Below, one piece after another: positions 18,075 through 26,572 of a stretch of 64,000 nt of DNA. Source of the stretch: Acidovorax sp. HDW3 (GTDB taxonomy: Bacteria; Pseudomonadota; Gammaproteobacteria; Burkholderiales; Burkholderiaceae_C); contig NZ_CP049885.1 in the NCBI RefSeq assembly GCF_011303755.1, positions 62,001-126,000 of the forward strand, given 5' to 3'. The notes below the pieces were generated by a model. The model was not told the DNA's origin. It did not search any database and saw nothing but the letters and a program-made list of their open reading frames with translations. A program made the translations under genes and the position numbers. Numbering within the stretch: position 1 is the first letter of the stretch; every line of letters begins with the position of its first letter.

Positions 18075-18860
18075 ATGAAACTTCGCGTACTGGGTTGCTC
18101 CGGGGCCATCGCCCAGGGGTGCCGCACGACCTCTTTTTTACTTGGCGAGCAGCTGCTGGTCGATGCCGGCACCGGCGTGGGCGAGTTGCGTATGGACGAG
18201 TTGCTCGCCATCGAACATGTGCTGCTGACCCACTCCCACCTCGACCACATTGCCGCCCTGCCGCTGATGCTCGACGCCGTGGGCGCGCACCGCCAGCGCC
18301 CGCTGCAGGTCTACGCCCTGCCCGAAACCCTGGCCGCCCTGCGCCAGCACATCTTCAACGACACCATCTGGCCCGACTTCACCCGCCTGCCCACGCCGGC
18401 GCAGCCCTTTGTGCAGCTGCAACCCCTGGCCGTGGGGCAGCAGCTGCAGCTCGCTGGCATTGACATCGAAGTGCTGCCCGCCCGTCACAGCGTGCCCGCC
18501 GTAGGCTACGCCGCACGCGGCAGCCAGGGGTGGTGGATTTATAGCGGCGACACGGGCGGCGAAGAGCCCGCTTTTTGGCAGCGCGTCCATGCCCTGATGC
18601 GCGCTGGCGGCGTGGCCGCGCTGTTCATCGAGACGGCGTTTAGCAACCAGGAGCAGGCCCTGGCGCGCATAAGTCGCCACCTGGCGCCCGCGAGCCTGGC
18701 GCGCGAACTGCAGCACCTCGGTGTCGGCGCCACGTTTCCGATCTACATCACCCACGCCAAGCCGCGCGAGAGCCAGCGCATCATGCGTGAAGTGCAAGAG
18801 CTGGAGCAAAACGCCTTCACCCTCATCGACCTGCAGACGGTGGATGCACTTTTGCTATAA
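18075..18860 (+). CDS. Metallo-beta-lactamase fold hydrolase, cAMP phosphodiesterase class II-like
   Basis: This 261-residue protein has the metal motif THSHLDHIAALP, a further ARHSVPAVGY and YSGDTGG, and the segment ALFIETAFSNQEQALA followed by SRHLAP and THAKP. The IETxF...SxHL...HxKP order is that of class II 3',5'-cyclic nucleotide phosphodiesterases, so hydrolysis of a cyclic nucleotide is likely but not certain. General MBL hydrolase is the fallback. It lies 24 bp after the FHA gene. Its last codons and stop fall in a dispersed repeat, so the native C-terminus may have been altered. Confidence 0.78.
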   Translation: MKLRVLGCSGAIAQGCRTTSFLLGEQLLVDAGTGVGELRMDELLAIEHVLLTHSHLDHIAALPLMLDAVGAHRQRPLQVYALPETLAALRQHIFNDTIWPDFTRLPTPAQPFVQLQPLAVGQQLQLAGIDIEVLPARHSVPAVGYAARGSQGWWIYSGDTGGEEPAFWQRVHALMRAGGVAALFIETAFSNQEQALARISRHLAPASLARELQHLGVGATFPIYITHAKPRESQRIMREVQELEQNAFTLIDLQTVDALLL

Positions 18861-18912
18861 AAATAATAGCTGCCAGCGCTTGATAAATAAGCGCTGGAGG
18901 CATTTTTGGCTT
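18853..18912 (+). repeat. Dispersed short repeat, copy 4
   Basis: The order is ATAATAGCTGCCAGCGCTTG, then ATAAATAAGCGCTGGAGGC and ATTTTTGGC. It supplies the stop codon of the upstream phosphodiesterase-like gene and separates it from pepP. Confidence 0.85.
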
Positions 18913-18977
18913 GTTTTTCTGGCCTTGAGGGGTATGGGGTGCATGTGGGGCGCGCTGCGCCGCAGTACCATGCCGCC

Positions 18978-20360
18978 ATGACCTCTGTTTACGCCCAGCG
19001 CCGCGCCCGCCTGGCTGCCCTTTTGGGCCCCGGCGGCGTGGCCATCGTCCCGACAGCGCCCGAGCGCCCGCGCAACCGCGACAGCGACCATCCCTACCGG
19101 CACGACAGCTACTTTTACTACCTCACCGGCTTTACCGAGCCCAACGCCTGGCTGCTGCTCGATGCCAGCGGGCGCAGCACCCTGTGGTGCCAGCCCAAGG
19201 ACTTGGAGCGTGAGATTTGGGACGGCTACCGCCTCGGGCCCGAGGCTGCGCCGGCGGTGCTCTGGGTCGATGCCGCCCACTCGGTGGCCGAGCTCGATGC
19301 CCGCCTGCCGCGCCTGCTGGAGAACCAGCAGCAAGTCTGGTACCCCTTTGCCACCCACGAGGGCCTGGCGGCGCAGCTCGAAGGCTGGCTGCGCGCCGTG
19401 CGCGCCCGCACGCGCCAGGGCGCGCTGTGCCCGCAGCAGCAGGGCGATCTGTGCGCCTTGCTCGATGAAATGCGGCTGTACAAAGACGCGCACGAGCAGG
19501 CGCTGATGCGCCGCGCCGCGCACATCAGCGCAGGCGCCCATATCCGCGCCATGCAAACGAGCAGCCGGATGCTGCGCGCCGGCCAGGACCTGCGTGAATA
19601 CCACCTCGAAGCCGAGCTGCTGCACGAGTTTCGCCGCCACGGCGCGCAGGCGCCGGCCTACGGCTCCATCGTCGCTGCGGGCGCCAACGCCTGCGTGCTG
19701 CACTACCGCGCCGACGCCGCCCCGGTGCGCGCGGGCGACCTGGTGCTGATCGACGCCGCCTGCGAGCTCAACGGCTACGCTGCCGACATCACCCGCACCT
19801 TCCCTGCCGATGGCCGCTTCACCGGGCCGCAGCGCGCGCTGTACGAACTGGTGCTGGCCAGCCAGGAAGCGGCGCTGGCCGCCACCCGCCCCGGTGCCCG
19901 CTTCAACGATCCGCACGAGGCCACCTTGGCGGTGCTGGCGCAGGGCCTGCTCGACCTGCGCCTGCTCGACGGCAACCAGGTCGGCACGGCGCAAGACGTG
20001 CTCGAAAAGCGCGCCTATCTGCCGTTTTACATGCACCGCACCAGCCACTGGCTGGGCATGGACGTGCACGACTGCGGCAGCTACGCCGAGCCCAGCGAGC
20101 TGCAGCAGGCGCAGGCGCACACCGACCCGGGCACGGGCGAGCCCCTGCTGCAGCGCCCCAGCCGCATCCTGCAGCCGGGCATGGCGCTGACCATTGAACC
20201 CGGCCTGTACGTGCGCCCGGCGCCCGGCGTGCCACCAGAGTTTCACGGCCTGGGCGTGCGCATCGAGGACGACGTGTTTGTGACCGCCGATGGCTGCGAG
20301 ATCACTACGCGCGGCGTGCCGGTGCGCATCGATGACATCGAAGCCCTGATGCGTACCTGA
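18978..20360 (+). CDS. pepP: Xaa-Pro aminopeptidase
   Basis: This 460-residue metallopeptidase releases an N-terminal residue next to proline. The N-terminal creatinase-like domain has the SDHPYRHDSYFYYLTGF segment of PepP. The C-terminal pita-bread domain supplies the Mn ligands: D in VLIDAACELNGYAADITRTFP, H in HRTSHWLGMDVHD, E in LTIEPGLYV and E in GVRIEDDV. The ATG at 18978 is chosen because it leads directly into YAQRRARL; upstream codons lie close to the dispersed repeat. Promoter and partner are not obvious. Confidence 0.93.
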   Translation: MTSVYAQRRARLAALLGPGGVAIVPTAPERPRNRDSDHPYRHDSYFYYLTGFTEPNAWLLLDASGRSTLWCQPKDLEREIWDGYRLGPEAAPAVLWVDAAHSVAELDARLPRLLENQQQVWYPFATHEGLAAQLEGWLRAVRARTRQGALCPQQQGDLCALLDEMRLYKDAHEQALMRRAAHISAGAHIRAMQTSSRMLRAGQDLREYHLEAELLHEFRRHGAQAPAYGSIVAAGANACVLHYRADAAPVRAGDLVLIDAACELNGYAADITRTFPADGRFTGPQRALYELVLASQEAALAATRPGARFNDPHEATLAVLAQGLLDLRLLDGNQVGTAQDVLEKRAYLPFYMHRTSHWLGMDVHDCGSYAEPSELQQAQAHTDPGTGEPLLQRPSRILQPGMALTIEPGLYVRPAPGVPPEFHGLGVRIEDDVFVTADGCEITTRGVPVRIDDIEALMRT

Positions 20361-20602
20361 CCCCGCTGGGCTTGTGTATGCACACATCTTTTGACGGCTC
20401 CCATCCGCCTGGTCAAAGGGCGGTTTTTGCTCCCCTCCCCCCTCGCGGGGGAGGGGCCGGGGGAGAGGGGGCGCTGGCAGCACCTTGCCTATTCACCCCT
20501 CTCCCCAACCCTCTCCCGCAAGGGGAGAGGGAGTGCAACCCAGCGCCAAACAAGCGTTGTGCGCTATCAAAAAAGATGTGTGCATACACAAGCCCCGCTG
20601 GG
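20361..20602. repeat. Composite repeat element with 22-bp terminal inverted repeats, contains copy B of the 161-bp repeat
   Basis: The ends CTTGTGTATGCACACATC-TTTT (20371-20392) and its exact complement (20571-20592) enclose a 161-bp GC-rich part (20367-20527, identical to the reverse complement of 7863-8023) and a degenerate dispersed repeat at 20543-20574. Outside the inverted repeats are CCCCGCTGGG and CCCGCTGGGG-type bases. It has no coding capacity. MITE-like structure is an inference. The gap 20361-20669 holds this element and the pyk leader and no gene. Confidence 0.75.
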
Positions 20603-20669
20603 GTGGGCTGCATGTAACCGGTTTCGTGCCAGAATTGAAACTGAATTACAAACCCTGTAGGAGCACCCT

Positions 20670-22106
20670 ATGCAAATGACCCGCGCCACCAAAATCGTCG
20701 CCACCCTGGGGCCGGCATCGAGCGAGCCCGCGCTGCTCGAAGCCATGATTCGGGGCGGGGTCAACGTTGTGCGCCTGAACTTCAGCCACGGCAAGGCGCA
20801 AGATCACATCGACCGCGCCACCCTGGTGCGCGCCGCTGCGCAGCGCGCCGGGCGCGAGGTGGCCATCATGGCCGACCTGCAGGGGCCCAAAATCCGCGTC
20901 GGCAAGTTTGCCGACGGCAAGGTATGGCTCGAACCCGGCGCCGCCTTTGTGCTCGATGCCGCACGCACCGAGCCCGGTGACGTGCACGGCGTCAGCCTGG
21001 ACTACAAAGACCTGCCGCGCGACGTGCGCGCCGGCGACACCTTGCTGCTCAACGACGGCCTGATCGTGCTCACCGTGGACGCCGTGCGCGGCGACGCCGT
21101 GCACACCACCGTCAAGCTCGGCGGCGAGCTCTCGAACAACAAGGGCATCAACAAGCAAGGCGGCGGCCTGACGGCGCCGGCCCTCACCGCCAAGGACATG
21201 GAGGACATCAAGACCGCCATGGGCTTTCAGGCCGACTACGTGGCCGTGAGCTTTCCGAAGAACGCCATCGACATGGAAATGGCGCGCCAGCTGTGCAACG
21301 TGGCGGCGGCGGAATACGGCCACCGCCCGGGGCTGATTGCCAAAATCGAGCGCGCCGAGGCGATTCCGCGCCTGGAAGAAATTTTGCGCGTCTCCGATGG
21401 CATCATGGTTGCGCGCGGCGACCTGGCGGTCGAGGTCGGCAACGCTGCCGTGCCGGCGCTGCAAAAGAAAATGATCCGCATGGCGCGCGACATGGACAAG
21501 GTGGTGATCACCGCCACGCAGATGATGGAGAGCATGATCACCAACCCCGTGCCCACGCGCGCCGAGGTCAGCGACGTGGCCAACGCCGTGCTCGATGGCA
21601 CCGACGCCGTCATGCTCAGCGCCGAGACCGCTGCCGGCAAATACCCGCTGGAGACGGTGCAGGAAATGGCCAACATCTGCTGCGCCGCCGAGGCGGCGGA
21701 AGAGGTCGAGCTTGACGCCGACTTCAACAACCGCAGCTTTGGCCGCATCGACCAGAGCATTGCCATGGGCGCGCTGTTTACCGCCCACCACCTGGGCGCC
21801 AAGGCCATCGTTGCGCTCACCGACAGCGGCTCGACGGCGCTGTGGATGAGCCGCTACCGCATCCACATTCCGATCTACGCCCTGACGCCCAAAATTTCCA
21901 CGCAGCGCAAGATGGCGCTGTACCGCAACGTGCGCCCGCTGCTCATGGACACCAGCGCCGACCGCGACACGGCGCTGGAGCAGGCCGAGCTGCACCTGAA
22001 GAACCGCCAGATCGTGCAAAAAGGCGACATCTACGCCATCACCTGCGGCGAGCCCATGGGCCAGCCCGGCGGCACCAACATGCTCAAAATCTGCAGCGTG
22101 GAGTAG
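20670..22106 (+). CDS. pyk: Pyruvate kinase
   Basis: This 478-residue enzyme transfers phosphate from phosphoenolpyruvate to ADP. It has the [14 protein letters not shown] start, [18 protein letters not shown] and the metal/K+ site region ([37 protein letters not shown]). The C-terminal allosteric domain begins near 345. The start at 20670 is 10 bp past a purine-rich AGGAG. The gene is followed after 94 bp by fba, so the two glycolytic genes may be co-expressed. Confidence 0.95.
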   Translation: MQMTRATKIVATLGPASSEPALLEAMIRGGVNVVRLNFSHGKAQDHIDRATLVRAAAQRAGREVAIMADLQGPKIRVGKFADGKVWLEPGAAFVLDAARTEPGDVHGVSLDYKDLPRDVRAGDTLLLNDGLIVLTVDAVRGDAVHTTVKLGGELSNNKGINKQGGGLTAPALTAKDMEDIKTAMGFQADYVAVSFPKNAIDMEMARQLCNVAAAEYGHRPGLIAKIERAEAIPRLEEILRVSDGIMVARGDLAVEVGNAAVPALQKKMIRMARDMDKVVITATQMMESMITNPVPTRAEVSDVANAVLDGTDAVMLSAETAAGKYPLETVQEMANICCAAEAAEEVELDADFNNRSFGRIDQSIAMGALFTAHHLGAKAIVALTDSGSTALWMSRYRIHIPIYALTPKISTQRKMALYRNVRPLLMDTSADRDTALEQAELHLKNRQIVQKGDIYAITCGEPMGQPGGTNMLKICSVE

Positions 22107-22200
22107 GCCGCCTGAGGGGCATGGGCCTTGTCCTAAAATCGGGCGGTTACGAAGCGGTTACCGCCGCGCTTTTATCCACCCTCGAACGGACCCATACACC

Positions 22201-23265
22201 ATGCCCCTCGTCTCGATGCGCGAACTGCTCGACCATGCCGCCGAACACGGCTATGGCATCCCCGCTTTCAACGTCAACAACCTGGAGCAGGTGCAGGCCG
22301 TGATGGCTGCGGCTGACGAGGTCGGCGCCCCCGTCATCCTGCAGGCGAGCGCCGGCGCGCGCAAATACGCCGGCGAGAGCTTTATCAAGCACCTGATCGC
22401 CGCCGCCGCCGAAGCCTACCCGCACATCCCGCTGGTCATGCACCAGGACCACGGCACCAGCCCGGCTATTTGCCAAGGCGCGCTCGACCTGGGCTTTGGC
22501 TCGGTGATGATGGATGGCAGCCTGCGCGAAGACGGCAAGACCCCGTCCGACTTTGACTACAACGTGCGCGTGACGCAGGAAGTGGTGGCCATGGCGCACA
22601 AGATCGGCGCCACCGTCGAAGGCGAACTCGGTTGCCTGGGCAGCCTGGAAACGGGCGAAGCCGGCGAGGAAGACGGCGTGGGCGCCGTCGGCAAGCTCGA
22701 CCACAGCCAGATGCTGACCGACCCCGAGGAGGCGGCGCAGTTCGTCAAGGCGACGCAGCTCGACGCCCTGGCCATTGCCATTGGCACCAGCCACGGCGCC
22801 TACAAGTTCACCCGCCCGCCCACGGGCGACGTGCTGGCGATCTCGCGCGTGAAGGAAATCCACGCCCGCATCCCCAACACCCACCTGGTGATGCACGGCA
22901 GCTCCAGCGTGCCGCAAGACCTGCTTGCCATCATCAACCAGTACGGCGGCAAGATGAAGCAGACCTACGGCGTGCCGGTGTCCGAGATCCAGGAAGCCAT
23001 CAAGCACGGCGTGCGCAAGATCAACATCGACACCGACATCCGCATGGCCATGACTGGCGCGGTGCGCAAATTCCAGGTCGAGAACCCAGACAAATTCGAC
23101 ATGCGCGAATGGATGAAGCCCGCGCGCGAAGCCGCCAAGGCGATTTGCAAGCAGCGCTACCTGGAGTTTGGCTGCGAAGGCCAGGCCGCCAAAATCAAAG
23201 GCATTGCGCTGTCCGTCATGGCACAGAAATACGGCGCGGGTGAATTGGCGCAACTCGTGCGTTAA
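22201..23265 (+). CDS. fba: Fructose-bisphosphate aldolase, class II
   Basis: This 354-residue zinc aldolase splits fructose 1,6-bisphosphate. The zinc and active-site motif HQDHGTS is near residue 80, a second GTSHGAYKF near 197, and VMHGSSSVP with [13 protein letters not shown] near the phosphate site. The length and sequence are those of the CbbA-type subgroup common in beta-proteobacteria, which can serve glycolysis or the Calvin cycle; no other Calvin genes are in the window. The gene ends just before a terminator. Confidence 0.94.
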   Translation: MPLVSMRELLDHAAEHGYGIPAFNVNNLEQVQAVMAAADEVGAPVILQASAGARKYAGESFIKHLIAAAAEAYPHIPLVMHQDHGTSPAICQGALDLGFGSVMMDGSLREDGKTPSDFDYNVRVTQEVVAMAHKIGATVEGELGCLGSLETGEAGEEDGVGAVGKLDHSQMLTDPEEAAQFVKATQLDALAIAIGTSHGAYKFTRPPTGDVLAISRVKEIHARIPNTHLVMHGSSSVPQDLLAIINQYGGKMKQTYGVPVSEIQEAIKHGVRKINIDTDIRMAMTGAVRKFQVENPDKFDMREWMKPAREAAKAICKQRYLEFGCEGQAAKIKGIALSVMAQKYGAGELAQLVR

Positions 23266-23316
23266 TCGGTAATACCGTCCGCCTAAAATCATCGCAACCC
23301 TTTCGGGTTAACCCTT

Positions 23317-23343
23317 AAAAGCAGCCTGCAGGCTGCTTTTTTT
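23317..23343 (+). terminator. Rho-independent terminator after fba
   Basis: AAAAGCAGCC and GGCTGCTTTT pair around TGCA, followed by a T run (23337-23343). Confidence 0.88.
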
Positions 23344-23388
23344 ACGCCCGTTGGATGCACCAAATTGGGGAATGGCGCCTATAAAGTA

Positions 23389-23398
23389 CGAACGTTCG
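23389..23398. promoter_or_regulatory. Palindrome CGAACGTTCG upstream of pnt operon
   Basis: A perfect 10-bp palindrome sits directly after a TATAAAGT that could be a -10 element, 57 bp before the pntAA start. Such CGAACGTTCG sites are typical of TetR-type operators, but the regulator is not visible here. Confidence 0.4.
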
Positions 23399-23454
23399 CT
23401 TAATTGGCGGTAACTTCAAGTAAGCTTTTGGACAGTTTGATTGGAGGAGAAGCC

Positions 23455-24570
23455 ATGTTGATTGGAGTGCCTGCGGAAACCCTGGTGGGAGAGCACCGGG
23501 TGGCCGCGACCCCCGAGACGGTCAAGAAACTCAAGGCCCAGGGCCATACCGTGCGGGTGCAACGCGGCGCGGGCCTGGCGGCCAGCGTCACGGACGCGCT
23601 GTATGAAGCGGCCGGCGCTGAAGTGGTGGATGCTGCTGCAGCCTGGGGCGCGGATTTGGTGCTGAAAGTGCGCGCGCCGCAGGCGCAAGAGGTTGGGCAG
23701 CTCCGACGTGGCAGCACCCTGGTGGGGATGCTCAACCCCTTCGACGCCGAGGGCTTGCTGCGCCTGGCGACGGCGGGCGTCACGGCCTACGCCCTGGAGG
23801 CTGCGCCGCGTACCACGCGCGCGCAAAGCATGGACGTGCTATCGAGCCAGGCCAATATCGCTGGCTACAAGGCCGTGATGATCGCTGCCGACCGCTACCA
23901 GCGTTTTTTCCCCATGCTGATGACGGCCGCCGGCACCGTGAAGGCGGCACGCGTCGTCATTCTGGGGGTGGGCGTGGCCGGGTTGCAGGCGATTGCCACG
24001 GCCAAGCGCCTGGGCGCGGTGATTGAAGCCTCGGATGTGCGTCCGAGTGTGAAGGAGCAGGTCGAATCGCTGGGCGCCAAGTTTATTGACGTGCCCTACG
24101 AAACCGCTGAAGAAAAAGAAGCCGCCGAGGGTGTGGGCGGCTACGCCCGGCCTATGCCACAAAGCTGGCTTGACCGCCAGAAGGCCGAGGTGGCCAAGCG
24201 CGTGGCCCAGGCCGACGTCGTCATCACCACTGCCCTGATCCCGGGCCGCGCCGCCCCTGTGCTGGTGACCGAGGACATGGTGCGCGCCATGAAGCCGGGC
24301 TCGGTCATCGTCGATCTGGCCGCAGCCCAGGGCGGCAACTGCCCACTGACCGAAGCCGGTCAGACGGTGCTCAAGCATGGCGTGACCCTGGTGGGCGAGA
24401 CCAATCTGCCAGCCTTGGTGGCAGCCGACGCCTCGGCGCTGTATGCGCGCAACGTACTCGATTTTCTCAAGCTGGTGCTGACAGCCGAAGGTGGCCTGCA
24501 GGTGAACCGGGAGGACGACATCGTCGCCGCCTGCCTGATGGCGCACCAGGGCCAGCTGCTGCGCGCCTGA
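23455..24570 (+). CDS. pntAA: NAD(P) transhydrogenase subunit alpha, soluble part
   Basis: This 371-residue protein is the NAD(H)-binding domain I of proton-translocating transhydrogenase. It shows the alanine-dehydrogenase-like N-terminus (IGVPAETLVGEHRVAATPETV), the Rossmann GVGVAGLQAIATAKRLGA near 172 and the VDLAAAQGGNCPLTE segment near 285. It forms the split alpha subunit with PntAB. The start at 23455 has a strong GGAGGAG upstream. Role: NADPH supply driven by the proton gradient. Confidence 0.94.
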   Translation: MLIGVPAETLVGEHRVAATPETVKKLKAQGHTVRVQRGAGLAASVTDALYEAAGAEVVDAAAAWGADLVLKVRAPQAQEVGQLRRGSTLVGMLNPFDAEGLLRLATAGVTAYALEAAPRTTRAQSMDVLSSQANIAGYKAVMIAADRYQRFFPMLMTAAGTVKAARVVILGVGVAGLQAIATAKRLGAVIEASDVRPSVKEQVESLGAKFIDVPYETAEEKEAAEGVGGYARPMPQSWLDRQKAEVAKRVAQADVVITTALIPGRAAPVLVTEDMVRAMKPGSVIVDLAAAQGGNCPLTEAGQTVLKHGVTLVGETNLPALVAADASALYARNVLDFLKLVLTAEGGLQVNREDDIVAACLMAHQGQLLRA

Positions 24571-24656
24571 GTTCCTCTTGTGGGCGTCCGCTGCGGCTTT
24601 GCTGCTGCTGGCGGTGCCCGTTGTCCCCTTTTTTGCGAGCGAGAAGGAGGTCCGCC

Positions 24657-24980
24657 ATGGACACCGTATCCCCCACCCTCATCAACCTCATCATCTTCGT
24701 GCTGGCGATCTATGTCGGCTACCACGTGGTATGGACCGTCACGCCGGCGCTGCATACGCCGTTGATGGCGGTGACCAATGCCATCTCGGCCATCGTCATC
24801 GTCGGCGCCATGCTGGCGGCGGCGCTGACCGAAACCACTCTGGGCAAGAGCATGGGCGTGCTCGCCGTGGCGCTGGCAGCGGTGAATGTGTTTGGCGGCT
24901 TCCTGGTGACGCGCCGAATGCTTGAAATGTTCAAGAAAAAAGAGCGAAAAGCGCCTCCAGCGCCCGCCAATAAAGCGTAA
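24657..24980 (+). CDS. pntAB: NAD(P) transhydrogenase subunit alpha, membrane part
   Basis: This 107-residue protein carries three or four membrane helices (LINLIIFVLAIYVGYHVVW, AISAIVIVGAMLAAAL, LAVALAAVNVFGGFLV) and a Lys-rich tail. This is the short membrane subunit in the three-gene pnt layout. AAGGAGG lies 7 bp before the ATG at 24657. Its 3' end contains a piece resembling the dispersed repeat (AAGCGTAAGCAGCTATTAAA at 24974-24993). Confidence 0.92.
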   Translation: MDTVSPTLINLIIFVLAIYVGYHVVWTVTPALHTPLMAVTNAISAIVIVGAMLAAALTETTLGKSMGVLAVALAAVNVFGGFLVTRRMLEMFKKKERKAPPAPANKA

Positions 24981-25007
24981 GCAGCTATTAAATCAGGAGC
25001 AATTCAA

Positions 25008-26435
25008 ATGAGTATGAATCTTGTGACGCTGCTGTATCTGGTGGCCAGCGTGTGCTTCATTCAGGCGCTCAAGGGCCTGTCGCACCCCACCACCTCCATT
25101 CGGGGCAACGTCTTTGGCATGGTCGGCATGGCGATTGCCGCAGGTACCACGGCGGCGCTGATCTACAAACTGGCCGGTGGCAACGTGGTGGGCCTCGGTT
25201 ATGTGCTGGGCGGCCTGGTGCTTGGCGGCGGCGCTGGCGCCGTGATGGCGCAGCGCGTGGAGATGACCAAGATGCCCGAGTTGGTGGCGTTCATGCACAG
25301 CATGATTGGCTTGGCGGCGGTATTCATTGCCATTGCGGCGGTGGCAGAGCCCTGGGCGTTTCAGATCGTTGCCAAGGGTGAGGCGATTCCGCATGGCAAC
25401 CGTCTGGAACTGTTCCTGGGGGCTGCCATTGGCGCCATCACCTTCAGCGGCTCGGTGATTGCTTTTGGCAAGCTCTCGGGCAAGTACAAGTTTCGCCTGT
25501 TCCAGGGCGCGCCGGTGGTGTTCTCCGGGCAGCACCTGCTGAACCTGGTGCTGGGTCTGGCCACGGTTGGCCTGGGTCTGGTGTTCATGGCGACCGAGCG
25601 CTGGGATGCCTTCTTTGCCATGCTGGCGCTGGCCTTTGTGCTGGGCGTGCTCATCATCATTCCCATCGGCGGTGCGGACATGCCGGTGGTCGTGTCCATG
25701 CTCAACAGCTACTCGGGCTGGGCGGCGGCGGGCATTGGCTTTTCGCTCAACAACTCCATGCTCATCATTGCCGGCTCGCTTGTCGGCAGCTCGGGCGCCA
25801 TCCTCTCGTACATCATGTGCAAGGCGATGAACCGTTCGTTTTTCAACGTCATTTTGGGTGGCTTTGGCGGTGATGCCGCTGCGGGTGCGGCCCAGGGGGC
25901 GCAGCAGCAGCGCAGCGTCAAAAGCGGCAGCGCCGACGACGCCGCCTTTGTGCTGGGCAACGCCGAGACCGTGGTCATCGTCCCCGGCTACGGCCTGGCC
26001 GTGGCGCGGGCGCAGCACGCCGTCAAGGAGCTGGCGCAAAAGCTCACCGACAAGGGCATTACCGTCAAATACGCCATTCACCCTGTGGCCGGGCGGATGC
26101 CGGGGCACATGAACGTGCTGCTGGCCGAGGCCGAGGTGCCCTACGACCAGGTGCACGAGATGGAGGACATCAACGGCGAGTTCGGCCAGGCCGACGTGGC
26201 CATCGTTTTGGGCGCCAATGACGTTGTCAATCCGGCGGCGCTGCAAAAGGGCAGCCCGATCTACGGTATGCCGATTCTGGAGGCGTACAAAGCCAAGACC
26301 ATCATCGTCAACAAGCGTTCCATGGCGGCGGGCTACGCCGGGCTGGACAACGAATTGTTCTACATGGACAAGACCATGATGGTGTTTGGCGACGCCAAGA
26401 AGGTGGTCGAGGACATGGTCAAGGCGGTTGAGTAA
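25008..26435 (+). CDS. pntB: NAD(P) transhydrogenase subunit beta
   Basis: This 475-residue protein has eight or nine membrane helices in the first 270 residues and a soluble NADP(H)-binding domain III afterwards. Domain III starts at VVIVPGYGLAVARAQHAV and includes NDVVNPAA and KRSMAAGYAGLDNELFY. It completes the operon pntAA-pntAB-pntB and follows pntAB by 27 bp with its own AGGAG. Confidence 0.94.
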   Translation: MSMNLVTLLYLVASVCFIQALKGLSHPTTSIRGNVFGMVGMAIAAGTTAALIYKLAGGNVVGLGYVLGGLVLGGGAGAVMAQRVEMTKMPELVAFMHSMIGLAAVFIAIAAVAEPWAFQIVAKGEAIPHGNRLELFLGAAIGAITFSGSVIAFGKLSGKYKFRLFQGAPVVFSGQHLLNLVLGLATVGLGLVFMATERWDAFFAMLALAFVLGVLIIIPIGGADMPVVVSMLNSYSGWAAAGIGFSLNNSMLIIAGSLVGSSGAILSYIMCKAMNRSFFNVILGGFGGDAAAGAAQGAQQQRSVKSGSADDAAFVLGNAETVVIVPGYGLAVARAQHAVKELAQKLTDKGITVKYAIHPVAGRMPGHMNVLLAEAEVPYDQVHEMEDINGEFGQADVAIVLGANDVVNPAALQKGSPIYGMPILEAYKAKTIIVNKRSMAAGYAGLDNELFYMDKTMMVFGDAKKVVEDMVKAVE

Positions 26436-26572
26436 GCTGACGCGCCCTGGATCTGGGGCGTTGCGAAGCGTCAACATTGCACCGCTTTTTGGTAAGGCGT
26501 GGGTAAGAAAGGGCTGGCTTGCGGGGACAATGCAGCTCACCTTTTGTGTCATGAAAAATAGGAGAGACAAGA

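Noticed and set aside
24571..24656. Small gene between pntAA and pntAB
   Set aside because: The frames here lack a ribosome site and run into pntAB in another frame; the 86 bp look like leader for pntAB.
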